Assembly: GCA_014905825.1 (NCBI GenBank) | Contig: JACGCN010000003.1 | Coordinates: 2,046,001-2,110,000 of the forward strand | Direction: 5' to 3' | Source of the DNA: Lyophyllum atratum | Taxonomy: Eukaryota > Basidiomycota > Agaricomycetes > Agaricales > Lyophyllaceae | Length of the DNA stretch: 64,000 nt | In this document: piece by piece, positions 9,373 through 22,173 of the stretch | Numbering within the stretch: the first letter of the stretch is position 1 | Layout of the letters: each line of letters starts with the position of its first letter | The notes under the pieces: model-generated | Told to the model about the DNA's origin: nothing | The model's input: only the letters and a program-made list of their open reading frames with translations | Databases searched by the model: none | Made by a program: the position numbers and the translations under genes

Positions 9373-10672
9373 TAAAACAGATGAAACACTCGCTGCAGGT
9401 CGTGCTGTGAGATGTGGGTGGGGTGGAACAGTGCTTCAGGAACAACGCATACCTACGACCCAATCCTAAGGCGAGAGGCAACAATGAAGAAGCTTGGAAT
9501 GGATCCTGCTGGGTTGCTGAGGGTTTTGCTTCGTAAATGCGTCACCTGGTTCTTATGAATGAATAGGGCGTCCTTCGTGCTTATCGTGCATAAGATAGGT
9601 AAGCTGCACAAGTACAGAACCTATTTAACGAGGCAAATATTGGGATGAGTAGCCAGACTCACTTGTTGTAACTCTGTGATCGGATACCACTGTCATTTTA
9701 ACTTCTCTCTCATCTTGGTGTTGCGATAGAGTGATGATTCTTCGCAGCACAGCTCTCTAAGTCAGGCGTGAAAGTGAGGCCTGAAGGTCGGACTGAGGTT
9801 TGCGAAGTTGAGAGAAGGCGGTATAGAACATGGTGGCACGAGAGCAGCCAGACGTTGCGGTGTTTGAAACTTTGAAAGCATTCAGAATCTATCGGTTGCC
9901 ACCAATTGCCAACCCTGAGCCTGAATCGTCACAATGACTGTCAAAATGTTTTAGAATCATACCCAGGTGACTATATCCACACCACACCTGCATCAGGCTG
10001 AGGAGCTCGCCATGCCATTTGTCGACGAAGGTGCAATCTAAACGCTGTCAAGGGGTGGCGCCATTTTTAACCGGGCCCCAAGTCCTTGCGCTCAAGAGAA
10101 GGTACGCATTTATCCCCTATCAGGCCAAGGAAGTGGTAGCGTCTGGTAGCGTCTTATCTTTTCCAATCCTAGAGATTTATCTGACGAATGTGCTCAGGAA
10201 GTATGTTTAAGCCCAGGGTTCGGGGCGGAAAATGAATGAGGAAGATTTTTTTTTGAATTCCGGTGGTCCTCCGGCGAATTTGACGGTTATTTCAAAGACG
10301 CGCTGCCGACCTGAAGTTCAATAGCCACTGGTAAGTACTGTATGAGCATGTATCGAGAGCTTCACGTGTAGATCCTTGTCGCCGAATACTGATGTCATGA
10401 CAGGTTCTCATGGACCCCATGATTCTCAGCATTATACCGAAAAGAAGTCCTTATGATGTTTTCTCTATTTGAGGCCGCAAAAAAATCCAACGACCACGAG
10501 GGACCGAGTCAATTAGATTCCGCTCCCATTTCCGTGGAGATCCTGTTCCGGCAAGCTGCCGTCACACTTCGGTAGATGCTCGCGTGTGACGTCCAAAGTT
10601 TACAGATAGCAAATTGCCAGTGGTGCTTGCCCTCCTCTTCCGCCCCTCACTGGTCACCAGTCACCCTTCGCG
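9373..10672. other. Long intergenic region upstream of the permease
   Basis: About 1.3 kb with only short, unconvincing frames. It includes the promoter of the amino acid permease, and I could not pick out a regulatory site with confidence. Confidence 0.35.
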
Positions 10673-13549
10673 ATGTCCTACACGGAGAAAAAGGACATCG
10701 ATGGTATAGAAAAATATGTGAACACGACGACGACGACGAGCGAGCATGAAATTCGCTCTGGGTCCAACCCCAAGTGCGTGTGCCCAATGTCCCTGGCTCC
10801 GCTCAAAATCTCAGGTCTCGACTTAGTTATCACTTCGATGCCCATGACCTCGATAGAGTCCAACGGCGCCTCAAGCAACGACATGTCCAAATGTGAGGAT
10901 GGCACCTCTCTACTGTACAAAAAAAACTGACTTACTTTTTCTCTAGGATCGCGGTAAGAGATAACATTGCTGTGAACGGAACATTGCTCCCTAAACTTTT
11001 GACTTCGTTGTAGATTGCCGGAACGATTGGAACGGGGCTATTCCTTGGTTCAGGACATGCACTGCAGGGCGCAGGTCCCTTGGGGGCGCTCATCGCGTAT
11101 GCCCTGGTTGGAACGGTTGCCTACGCGTGAGTTTGTTGACTTCATTTCGAGGCTTCACGGGGGCTTACCGTATGTTTGCAGATCTCTATGTTCCATCGCA
11201 GAGATGACTACACATGCCCCGATTTCTGGGACATTTCCGCATTATGGTCGTCTTCGCGTCCATGCAATCCTCGCCATATATTTACGCATTATTTATAGCT
11301 GCTCGCTGGGTGGATCCCGCTCTTGGTTTTGCGGTCGGTTGGGTGAGATTTTTCTCTTGACTTGTCAAGTTTCATAGAGAATTGACGAGCATCCTAGAAT
11401 TACTTCTACGCGAACGCGTAAGCTCACCTCTACTTGCCTGTCTCCAAGTTCTTACCGACCTAGTATCTCCACCCCTTCCGAGGTTTCCGCTGCCGTCATT
11501 CTGCTCAGCTTCTGGGATACCGATGTATGTGGTTTTGCTCAGCTCGCCTGGTTTACACAAGATGACACAACGGCGTAGCAATCTCACGTCGCCATATACA
11601 CAGCTGTCAGTTATCGACTTTGACCGGGTCGTGATTGTATAATTGACGACAAGGTCCCTGCAGGTCATAGTAGTTCTCATGTGCGGAGTTAATATATTCG
11701 GTGTAAGGTGATGATTCCTGCATTGTTGGTCTTCGCTCCTTCCTAATAGCATTCTAGATGGTTCGGCGAATGTAAGCTTATCCTTTCGCAGCCTACCATT
11801 CCAGCCTGATCAATCAAAAATCAGCGGAATTTGCGTTTTCAATAATCAAGAGTCAGCTCCGTCAAATCATCCAACCTCACACTGCCTAATGTTGTATTGA
11901 CAGTCTGCTTGATCCTTGGTCTCCTCCTTGCTGGACTTGTGATCGATCTGGGAGGAGGACCAGAAAAAGATCGGATCGGCTTCAGAGTCTGCATCTTTTT
12001 TTTTTGCTATGCTACAATGGAAACTAACGAATTTCTTGAATAGTATTGGAAACATCCTGGACCCCTCGCTGGAGCGGGCCTGGTCTCAAACGTCAATACT
12101 GATCGCTTCCTTGGGATCTTGAATGTACTCGTGCAAGCCGCCTTCTCTTTCCAGGGGATGGAGCTCGTCGCAATGTATTTACCTCTCTTTCTCCTGCGGT
12201 TTCCACTCATCAATTCGCCTTCCACCGCTTCAGAGCTGCGTCAGAGACGGAAAGTCCTCGTCGTAACATTGCCAAGGCTGTCCGCCGCGTATTCTGGCGT
12301 ATTCTCGTCTTCTACGTGAGTCGAGCCACCTCTCCAGCTCAGCATACGTCCTGAATCACTATAAGATCCTTGGTATCCTTATGATCGGAATGCTCGTAGC
12401 TTATGATGACGAAGCACTGCTCGCGGGTCAGTAGATGGAAGCACCACTGCTGATGCACATCACTGAGATATAGTGTGAATTACAGACATGGGAACAGCTG
12501 CAGAATCTCCCTTTGTGATCGCAATGAACAGAGCGGGTGTTAAAGGTTAGTATCCATTTCTTCGCACTAGTATGCACTTCAAGCTGATAACAACTGATTA
12601 GTACTGCCCCACATCATCAACGCCGCTGTTTTTACAAGTGCTTTTTCGGCGGGCAACAGTTATATTTACTGCTCATCGCGTATCCTCTATGGCCTCGCAT
12701 TGCGTGGCCAGGCCCCTAGGATACTTGCGCGCTGTACTAAAAATGGGCTTCCTCTCTACTCCGTTGTGGTCACAGTAAGCCTTAACATTTAAAGCCTGCA
12801 AAGGCGATCCCTGACCCCTCCTTCCAGTCCGCATTTGCATTCCTCTCGTTCATGACTGTTTCAAACGGCTCAGCTACTGTGTTCAAGTAAGGCACTCCTG
12901 TCTCAAGTGAAACGAAGATCTGATTCAATTTCATTGCGGTAGCTGGTTCGTCAACCTCTCTACGACTGCGGGATTCGCCAGTTGGTTCTCCATGAACCTG
13001 ACGTACATCTACTTCCGTAAGTTGCAGCACGTACCATCGACTACCCGACTACCATGCGTATTGATTTTTTGCTGATTCCATTTCTAGATAGAGGAATGAA
13101 GGCGCAGGGCTTTGACTTGACCAAGAACACGTATCACAACTCATGGCAGCCATACGTCGCGTACTGGGGTGCCGGCTGGACGCTCTTCTTCACGCTCATC
13201 GTTGGCTTCGAAGTATTCTTCGATTTCAACGCCGGCGATTTCTTAACGAACTGTTCGTCCGCTCTCCCACCCCTTCGATGTCAGATCAACTCACGATAAC
13301 CCGTCATAGATCTCAATATCCCGATCTTCGTCGGCTCGTACGTTGGCTATAAGCTGATTATGCGCACACGAATATGGAAACCGGAGGAGATGGACTTTGT
13401 CACTGTGCGTTACCTGTCATTGATCGTGTCGAACATGACCTGAGTCATCTGCAACGTTTTGATAGGGCATACCCACCGTGGAAGAGACAGAGACCCCAGA
13501 AAAACCACCCAGGAATGTGTGGGACCGTATCGCTGGGGCAATATTCTGA
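10673..13549 (+). CDS. Amino acid permease (APC superfamily, YAT type)
   Basis: About 15 or more short exons read through in phase from the ATG at 10673 to TGA at 13547-13549. The cytosolic N-terminus ends in RRLKQRHVQMIAIAGTIGTG, formed by splicing three exons. GTIGTGLFLGSG in transmembrane segment 1 is the substrate-binding motif of fungal amino acid permeases. Later segments include LCSIAEMTTHAPISGTFPHY, AARWVDPALGFAVGW, NYFYANAISTPSEVSAA, LVIDLGGGPEKDRIGFRYW, FSFQGMELVAIAASETESPR and INAAVFTSAFSAGNSYIYCS. The length (about 550 residues) and the C-terminal KPPRNVWDRIAGAIF match the family. It would import amino acids across the plasma membrane by proton symport. No lesion was found. It is convergent with the next gene. 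Confidence 0.9.
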
Positions 13550-14028
13550 CCGAGGAGTTGAGATTTTTGGCCACTGTTTTTGAAGGTACACCATAAGTTA
13601 TCTAGATCGTAGTGGCGCTCGAGTGTGTATGGATTAGTCGCGGTCTCCAATTGTCTACCTGCGGCGTTTCTGGAACACCCGCTTCACTTACTACCGCAAG
13701 CTATCCGCTAATGCTATTGCATATTAATCAGACTGTAAAACACGTCAGACCGGTCCTTGTCACCTCACTCTTTGGATATCCGGAAAGAAATGTTCTCGCA
13801 GCACAAACACCTTTGGAAACCATATATTCTGATTACCACGAAAAATACCAGATCTCCACCCGCCCTATTTCGTCGCATCATTCGACGCGTAAATATGTAC
13901 CAGACTTCCAGGATTAGAGCGTTTTAGATCCATGACAGTCATGCTTGCGTATTCTTGCCTACACAAAACGGGATTATGGCATCGATCCGGGGCCCCCGTA
14001 AATAGTGGCACTGGGCTAAGGCACATTC
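13550..14028. other. Convergent 3' intergenic region
   Basis: The 3' flanks of the permease (plus strand) and the tRNA methyltransferase (minus strand). Nothing else is recognised. Confidence 0.4.
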
Positions 14029-15694
14029 TCAAGACCTAACTTTCCGGAACTTACCCTGCATCCAGACGCGGTACATCTTCAGCTGGCGTTTCCGATTGAC
14101 AAGCAGGCGGCGGTCCACCCCTAGCTGTTCACTTGTGAAAAGAGGGTGCGCCGGACAGTGCGCAAGTGGTGTAAGAAGGTTTTGGTGGATCGCAGTGTTT
14201 GAGAGAGTGCCTGCTGCGTCGGGTGATGCAGAGGTTGATGCGGTAAAAGCAGGGGTTGAGTAGTTTGATCCTTCTCCGGGGCCAATGGGCTGTTCAAGGG
14301 GGGGTGGAGAAGCCTCTGTAGGTTCAAGCGCGAGCGAAGATCCACTAGCTTGGGGTTCCTCTTCTTCCACCTCTTCTGTGGTGCGGTCGGTTACTTGAGA
14401 CGCTTGTGCATGAGAGCCGGTGAACAGCAGTGCTAGCTCATCTTGCGAGGGCAGTTTGAGTATGGATGGCCAAACGAAGGAGCGGACTGAGAGATCACCT
14501 AGTTCGAAGAAATACACGCGTGTTTTGTCGCCGCGGATGTAAAAGTTCTCGTCCAGGAGACGGCCGGCTTTGAATCGAAGCTGCGTGAGGTCGTGGCGTC
14601 CGTAATCTCGCATTACTACTAGTCCGCCGGGCTTCAGCATCTGATGAAGGGAATATCTGAGGGTCGGGTTTTCTATCCAGGAGTGAAGAGGTGCGAACCT
14701 GATGGATGTTAGCTACGGCACGTCCCCATTCATCGGGGTGCAAGGCACTAAACACGAAGACGAGGATAACGATGTCGACGCTTCCAGCTTCCATGCCCGT
14801 TGGGAGGCCATCCAGAGAGGTTACATCCCACACTGCGGCGTGGATAGCTCCAGTTGGAGGATCCGTGTATAGTGAATTGCTCTAGACACAATTTCGATTC
14901 AAGACGCGTCCATTCAACTAAGGACGAAACATCATACCTGGACAAGTTTTACAGCATGGTTCGAGTAATCATACGCTTGAAGACGGAGATCGGGATTCTG
15001 ATTCGCAGATAAGAGCGGAAATACGGAATTCCCAGCGCCTTGAAAACGCGTTCAGCACGTCAGTCATCATTTAATGATAAAATAGACTCACCACAGCCTA
15101 TCTCTGCAATAGTTACGGGCCCTGCCTGAGTAATCTTAGTATCTAGGGTTCGGAGTACAATGTTTATCGAACGACCTCGGGCTGTGTCGCATGCACCAGT
15201 TCCGGGAACTCGTTATGTAGCCTGTATCACGTAGACAAGATATCAAAAGCTGAACAATGACCCGGGATGGGAGACTCGGGCGCACCATTTCCGATTCCGA
15301 AAAAAGTTACTCGAGTTCATCTTATAGAAGTTATCCCTACATTTAGGTTAGGTGTATTTCCTTGGTTGGCCAAGGCCCATATAGCGCACCAATGTCTTGC
15401 TGGCTTATCGTTGTACTTTGGTTTGTCAGCATTGGGGACGGGAGCGAGGCGTTGTTTTGATAGAGAGGCAGCTATTGCCTCCACCTGATCGTCTGGAGGC
15501 GGTACATGGTCCCATGCGTTCTGACTCCAGACCTCAGATTCGTCGGTAAGAAACCTTGAGGAACATATGTGAGTCAGATGATAGCTTGAAGAGATCCCCT
15601 CTGACCTGGAGCCAAACGGCGGTTTTTCGACGCCGACATTGTGCACCGAGGAAGTTGATTTTAGCGCCGAAGTACTCTCCATAGCGCTCTGCAT
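14029..15694 (-). CDS. tRNA N3-methylcytidine methyltransferase (METTL2/Trm140 type)
   Basis: The start at 15694 is followed by exons that join to [20 protein letters not shown], then [47 protein letters not shown] (the SAM-binding motif I), [37 protein letters not shown] and [20 protein letters not shown]. After that come [30 protein letters not shown] and a C-terminal [18 protein letters not shown]. These are the hallmark blocks of enzymes that make m3C at position 32 of threonine and some serine tRNAs. A Ser/Pro/Glu-rich insertion of about 90 residues (14130-14400) separates the strand with [10 protein letters not shown] from the last block. One intron, about 41 bases near 15140-15180, is unusually short but keeps the frame. 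Confidence 0.9.
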
Positions 15695-16022
15695 AAACTT
15701 GAGATTGCGTTAGAGTAGTGAAAGATGGACATACCTTAGGGGTAGAGTTGCATAGATCGTTGTAGATCGCTTACGGCGGTAGAGAAGAAGATGTCGATCA
15801 GGGATACCGCCCCGTGTTATGTAAACAACAGTAGAGGTGATGGGCGGATGCGGCCCAGCTCGATTTCGACAAGTTGGCCACTGCAGTGCAGGAACCGCCA
15901 GAATCGATACCCAGCAACCTAGATCACCCATACCCACCACCTTCTCTTCTTTGCGCCCGCGTTTGACCCCCTTCTCTCCTTCACGACCCTCCTTAAATTC
16001 CAGGCCGCACGCGATTACCACA

Positions 16023-19000
16023 ATGGCAGCAGTAACCATAGCTGAACGCTCACCTACCCCAGAAGACTTTGACGAGCTTTACACTCGAGTTTGGGATGGA
16101 TATACCTCAGAGCAGCGAACAGACATCGCAGAATCCTACAATCGGCTATCTGGCAATGGTACTTCGCCTACGGTTGACGCAACACCACAGAATCGTGTGT
16201 ATCAATTGCTCTGCATCCTGGTCTGTCACTGATAACTATACAGCAACACACCCCAGGATTCAGCGTCCAACATCAACGGCACCGAGTACGGGCAGTCCAC
16301 GGCGCCGACGACCGTTACCACCTACTCCAGGCGGCTCATCTAATCCCATAACGCGGCCGTATAGTGAAGACTCGTGCGTACTTTCCTCATTTTGATCTTA
16401 ACATCGATCGTTTTACGTGTATCTGCAGGAGTGTGGAAAACCGACGATTACCATCAGCCCCTCGAGCCCAGTCTGTTATTGAACGTTACACTCCTCCGCC
16501 AGGCGACAGTTTCCCCAGCCCCGCCCAAACCTCAAGGACCGTAATCGACACCCCTGATAATCCCCCGTGGCATCCTCCCTCTAATTTGACTGCTGATTCG
16601 TCCCCATGGCAGGCCCCCGCTCTCTTGCCCGCTGATGCTTCCTCATGGCAAGCCGCCCCTACTTTGCATGCCGATACTCCCCCGTGGCAGGCCGCCTCTA
16701 CCTTGCCTGCAGACGTACCTCCATGGCAGGCTCCCGCTACGTTGGCTGCGGAAGATCCTATGGACGACTCATCGTCACTCTATCCCAGCGACTCTGCACC
16801 ACCTTTACCAGTGTATGAGAGAGTACCTGGTGATTACCCTCCCGCACCATCCTATTACGCCGACTCTCAGTCTCCTCTTAGCAACGGAGACGGTAACCAT
16901 TCTTATATTAATGACATCGATGGCCACCCGAGTTTCTCCTCTAGCCTTGAGTACTTCGATCCAGAACAGTCAGGAGGAAGCTCTTCGGAGCAACAACAAT
17001 CGCCTTCTGTCGTGGATATGTATACATGTGCGTTTCCTCCTCTTTCAATCACCTGTGTATGTTGTTGATTCTTGCTATAGACGACGGAAATTCTCATCTC
17101 CATCAGTCGACTTCAGACCTCTCCTATGTTGAGAGTCTCCCACGCACACGAAAAAACGATGGTTTCCGCACGAGCTTCGCGTCGGAATCTCCGTCCATTG
17201 ACGCAATAACTCTTCCACCTACTGTATACCGCATGAATTCGGCTGGATCCTCGTTATCACCCTACATTGGTTCTAGTTCCGATCGTTACCTCAATCTCGA
17301 TGGCTCTGACAGCCCTGGGCCCAGTAACCTAATACGCAGGCCAACGGAACTGTTGCGTGAGATGCGCGGGATGTTGGAATTACACGATGATATTGAGGAT
17401 GAGTACTGGGATGAGGAGGAAGAGGAGCCAGATCGTTTCGTCAACTTCTCTCTGCTGTCGCATCTTGCTGTTCAGCTAAGAGATAAAGTACCACGTGGGA
17501 CGCATGTCAAAGGTAGCATCCCGTATCCTCGCGCGTTCACTGGAAAGGACATCGTGGTACGGTCTGTCGCTCACCCGTCTAAACGAAAATCTGACCTCCG
17601 TTTGCGTTTCGCAGTCGACGATCCAATCACAAATATCAAGGGAACTGGTTGTGAATCACAAGGGTACCCCCAACGACCGCAGAGCAGCTCTTCAGGTCGC
17701 ACGAAGTCTTCAAGGCCAGCTCATGTTCTACGAGGTCGAGTGGGGCTCGCGTATACTACAAGACGGTGTCGAAGAAGTTTACATGTTCCTTGATGATGAT
17801 GAAGGCTCTAATGCGCCTCGAGAGGCGTTGCCAACGAGTGTGGTAACAATTCTAGCGCGATGTTATTCTCCTAGCTGTGGAGAGGGTCCGGAATGTTATG
17901 CGTATGGGTGTCCACGGAAGGTCAGGACTTGACTCGTTATTTTAATCTATAGTTGCTTATTCATATCTGCAGGGTGATTCCCTTACGAAGCTGCTGCCAA
18001 GTATCATGGAGGCCCCTTCTAACGCCGTCCGAGAAGCGTGGCCGAAAACTGTAGCGCCAGAAGTACTCCTGAACTTGACGGAAAGCGAGATTAATCGACA
18101 AATGTACGTGAAGGACTCCTGTCATACATATACATTGAGCTTAGCGGGACATCTAGAATCATCCATAAACTCATTAGCAAGGAGGAACAATACATCAAGG
18201 ACCTCGACCTCGTAGATTCTGTCTTCATGCAGCCTCTCCGGCGAGCCCAACCGCCCGTAATCACTCCGTCTGATCGGCTAGAGAACTTCATAGACGATGT
18301 TTTTCACAATATCCTAGACCTTCGAGAATGTAACCGCCGCTTCTTAGAGGTCCTATACGTCCGCCAGCGCGAGCAGGCGCCAGTAATAGGCGGAATCGGC
18401 GACATTCTTTTGGATATTGCAACCGAGTTCCGGGATTCCTATCCGGCGTATATCGGGAACCACCCTTTGGCTGAGAGGAGGATGAAGGATGAGTTGGAGA
18501 ATAACCCCGAGTTTCGTCTCTTCATCGAGGTTCGTCCATACAGTTTTGACGCCATGTAGCCTGAAGCTAATCGTCTTGTAACTATTAGGAATGCTCTCGC
18601 CAACCGTCTGTCCGTCAGAGTACATCCATGCGGCTAGATCTACGACATTTCCTGAATCGTCCGTCTGAGCATCTACAGAAGTACCCGGTTCTGTTGCAAG
18701 CCATCTGCAAAGCGACGGCTCGAGGCAGTCCTGACATAGACTTCTTGGGCGAGGCGATCGATGCTATCAAAAACCTGCAGGGTGTCGCGCAGCTACGGAC
18801 ATTCCAGTCTGCGATGGGGAGGGGTGTAACTGGTAAATGGGGATGGCAAGACCTGGTCTCTCCGGAAGTCCGGCGGACCTTTAGTAACAACCCGGACGAA
18901 CTCAAGCGACAATCGTACGTCTTCCGTGGTTCTTCTTATGATTTCGTTGCTCAATTCTGCACAGATTGATCTTCGAATTCGTGAAAGGCGAGATGTTGTA

Positions 19001-21951
19001 TGTCAAGGATCTGGAAAACATCGGGACTGTACGCTGCGCATCCTCTTAGTCTCCTGGCACCTAATTTACACCAGGTCTTCCGCAGATGTACATCCGTGCT
19101 CTCAAAAATTCCGAGCCACCCATCATTCCGCCGGATAGACTCGATAGATTCATCAGAGATGTTTTTCATAACTTCGCGGAACTGCGTTCACACCATCGGC
19201 GACTGGTCAACACGTTGCACGAGATTCAATGCGAAGAGCATCCTAGGATAAAGAGTATCACTGCAGCCGTCTTCGACGCTGCTCTCAACTTTCGTGATGC
19301 GTACTTGGAGTACATCCCGAACTATCCGATTGCTGCGTGTCGTATTGAAGAAGAGATGGATCGGAATCCAGAGTTCGGAACTTTCGTTGAGGTGCGTGGC
19401 GCGGTACTAGATGAAGATGCTGTCTTGACCCACATCATTTCAGAACTGTATCCGGCACCCAGACGCCCATCGAACGCCCATGAAGGATTTTCTCAACTGT
19501 CCTTTAGAGCGCTTGCTGAAGTATGTAGAGATGCTCAAGGCGATTCGTGATGTCACCCCTCGTGGACATGAGGATCTAAGGGACGTGATCGAGATCATCG
19601 AAGCTCTCAGTCGAGAAACGGAGCCCGGCGTGGCGTCGTCGAAACAAAAGGTTCAATTGTGGACGTACAATGCCCAGCTCGTTTTCAGGCCTGGAGAGAC
19701 TATGGTTTGTTATAGAAAACCTTACGAGCTCTCGAGTCTGGACTAAACTTCCTGCTACAGGATCTTGACCTCCTTAACGAAAGTCGCTCGCTGATCTATA
19801 CCGGGAAGCTGCTTCGCCAACCTGACAGTGGGTCAGAGGCAAATGGATGGAACGAGCTTTTTGTACTTGTTTTCGATAATTACTGTGAGACCTTCTCCCT
19901 ATGCCTTCCTTGACGATGCTCATGGCTGTTAGTGGTTATGACGAAGCCGCGGGTGCAAGATGGTATAACCAAGTACCACGTTGCCAAAAGAGTAAGTGGA
20001 CCATTACGATGATCCAAATTTGTTTGTGCACCGTTAAATTCCCTCCCAAATCAGCCGATCCCTCTGGACCTTATCACCCTGACTAAGTTCACTGACCACC
20101 CAACACTACGGGGATCTGTGCCCAGCATCCGCCACCACCGGAGTGCGACATCCACTGCTTCAGCGTCAAGTAATTCTGGCGGCCAATCGGAGAACGGGGA
20201 CTCCCAAAATCTATATCCGTTTACATTCCATCACAATGGGCGCTTTGGAGGACCGATGACTATGTATGCCGAGCTATCCGCAACCCGTCTCGAATGGAAG
20301 CAGAAACTCGAGGAGGCGATGGGGCTGCGCAAGGTGGTGCAAGAATCGAACAAGGTCTTTGAGATCGAAACGCTGAGCATGCATACGTTCACCGTTCCGC
20401 CCACTGGTCATGCTCTAACTCCATCGACGTGGAGCGAGAGTAGTCCCATCACTGGCAAAGTCACCTGTTCGATACCTTTCAGTGGGTCCAAACCTTTGTT
20501 ATCATACTGGTCATTAATCATTCTGCGTAGACACGCCAGATGGTCGGAGACTCGTAGCGATCGGTTGTGCGGAGGGTATTTGGATCGGGTTTCGCCATGA
20601 TTCGAGCTGTAAAGTCAACGCACTTCAACCCAAAAAACACTGTTGACGTCTTTTACAGCGATGCGCCGGGTTCTTCATCTCAAGTCAGTGACCCAATGTA
20701 CAATGCTTGACGACTTCGGCCTCTTCCTTGTGTTGGCAAACAAGGTTCGTCGCCTTTTTTGCCTGCGCCCCAGTTTATCTACTGAGCTACCTCCAGGAAC
20801 TATTTGCGTACCACATCGAGGCTCTCGTGCCCACCCCACAGCACAGCACTAATGCTTCGCAACACCCCCAGAAGCTCAGCGGAAACAAAGAGGTGCAGTT
20901 TTTCAGTGTGGGCAAAATGCTTGAACGGACGTTCGTTATCTTTATGAGGAAGAGAGGGGTAAGATATCACGCATCATAATCGCCGGTCGCCCGTTCTAAC
21001 GCAGCGATTCGTCCAGGCCGATAGCTACTTCCACGTCTTAGAGCCGGTGCTAGAGAAGATACATGAAAGACCCAAGGCACCGAGTGGGATGTGGGGTCTA
21101 CTTCGGTCTCCAAAACAGGAATGGTTCAAGTCGTACAAGGAGTTTGTCTTGTCCACCGAGACCTATGACTTGATCTTCTTGAAGGCGAGGATCGCCATCC
21201 TTAGCAAAACGGCCTTCGAGATCATGAATCTGCACGAGTGCGTCACTTGTCGTGGTGTAAGGCTTCAAGTTATATTGACGAATTCTTCAGCCGCTCGAGC
21301 ACTCGGATACCCCAACTAGACCCTCCTTTGGCCCCGCGTTCGGATACATGCCGTCCAATCGGTATCTTTAGATCTCAGGAACACGAATTCCTGCTGTGTT
21401 ATTCAGGTACGAGCCTCGAACGTGTAAAATTCGAGCAATACTAAATAGGTAGTTCAGAATTCGGCATCTACGTGGACAAGCAAGGCGTTCCCAGTCGCAA
21501 AGCATGTATAATTGAATGGGAGGGTATCGCTGACTCCGTCGCCTTCCATGCGCCCTATGTCCTCCTGTTCGATCCACACTTCATCGAAATCAGGCATGTC
21601 GAGACTGGGAGACTGTCACAAATCGTTCCCGGGCATGACATGCGCTGCGTCTGGGATGGACGTGGACACAGCTCGAACAATGCTGTCACACCTGGAGCCT
21701 CATCCGAGGACGAGATGGTACAGGAAGCGCATGTCCATGCTGTCATGAACCACCCAGAACCGACTGCGCAGCCCGCTGGCCGCCCGCTGCGACCTGTCGC
21801 GCAACACGTGTTTGAGCTGATACCTACGATACCACTGTATCTTCCTGGGTCATTGGCCTCGCCGTCGACGGCGACGTATTTCCCGCATACGGACTCATAC
21901 TCCCCGCCAAGGTCGCCGCAGCTGCGGCCTTCCACCTCTTATATATCATAA
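16023..21951 (+). CDS. Rom2-like Rho guanine nucleotide exchange factor with two DH domains
   Basis: A long multi-exon gene. The N-terminus is disordered (Pro-rich; repeats of PWQA near 16590-16750). A DEP domain follows at about 17440-17810 (FVNFSLLSHLAVQLRDKVP, FYEVEWG). Then comes a first DH domain (about 18110-18900: ISKEEQYIKDLDLVDSVF, RLENFIDDVFHNILDLREC, LRHFLNRPSEHLQKYPVLLQ) and a second (about 18965-19690: VKGEMLYVKDLENIG, RLDRFIRDVFHNFAELRSH, MKDFLNCPLERLLKYVEML). A PH domain follows (from about 19690: LVFRPGETMDLDLL, LIYTGKLLRQPDSG; a low-complexity insert near 20140-20200). Last is a CNH domain (about 20430-21680: GRRLVAIGCAEGIWIGFRHD, LLCYSEFGIYVDKQG). Such proteins load GTP on Rho1 at the plasma membrane in cell-wall integrity signalling. 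The tail is Pro/Ser-rich. All junctions examined keep the frame. Confidence 0.9.
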
Positions 21952-22173
21952 TTCTTCCCCACCTTGCTATGAAAATTTATTGTGAATGTGACTACTGTAT
22001 CATCTACATCTACACATCTAGCACTCATTTAGAATTGGAAGCATCATGTAAAACTAAGTACAATCCCGACGTTAACGCAACCTTTATGTATGTGACATCA
22101 ATGTCGTCACGGTTATCTTGACTTTTCTTTCTTATCCGAAGTACTACAGTACTTTCATACATCACTGACAACC

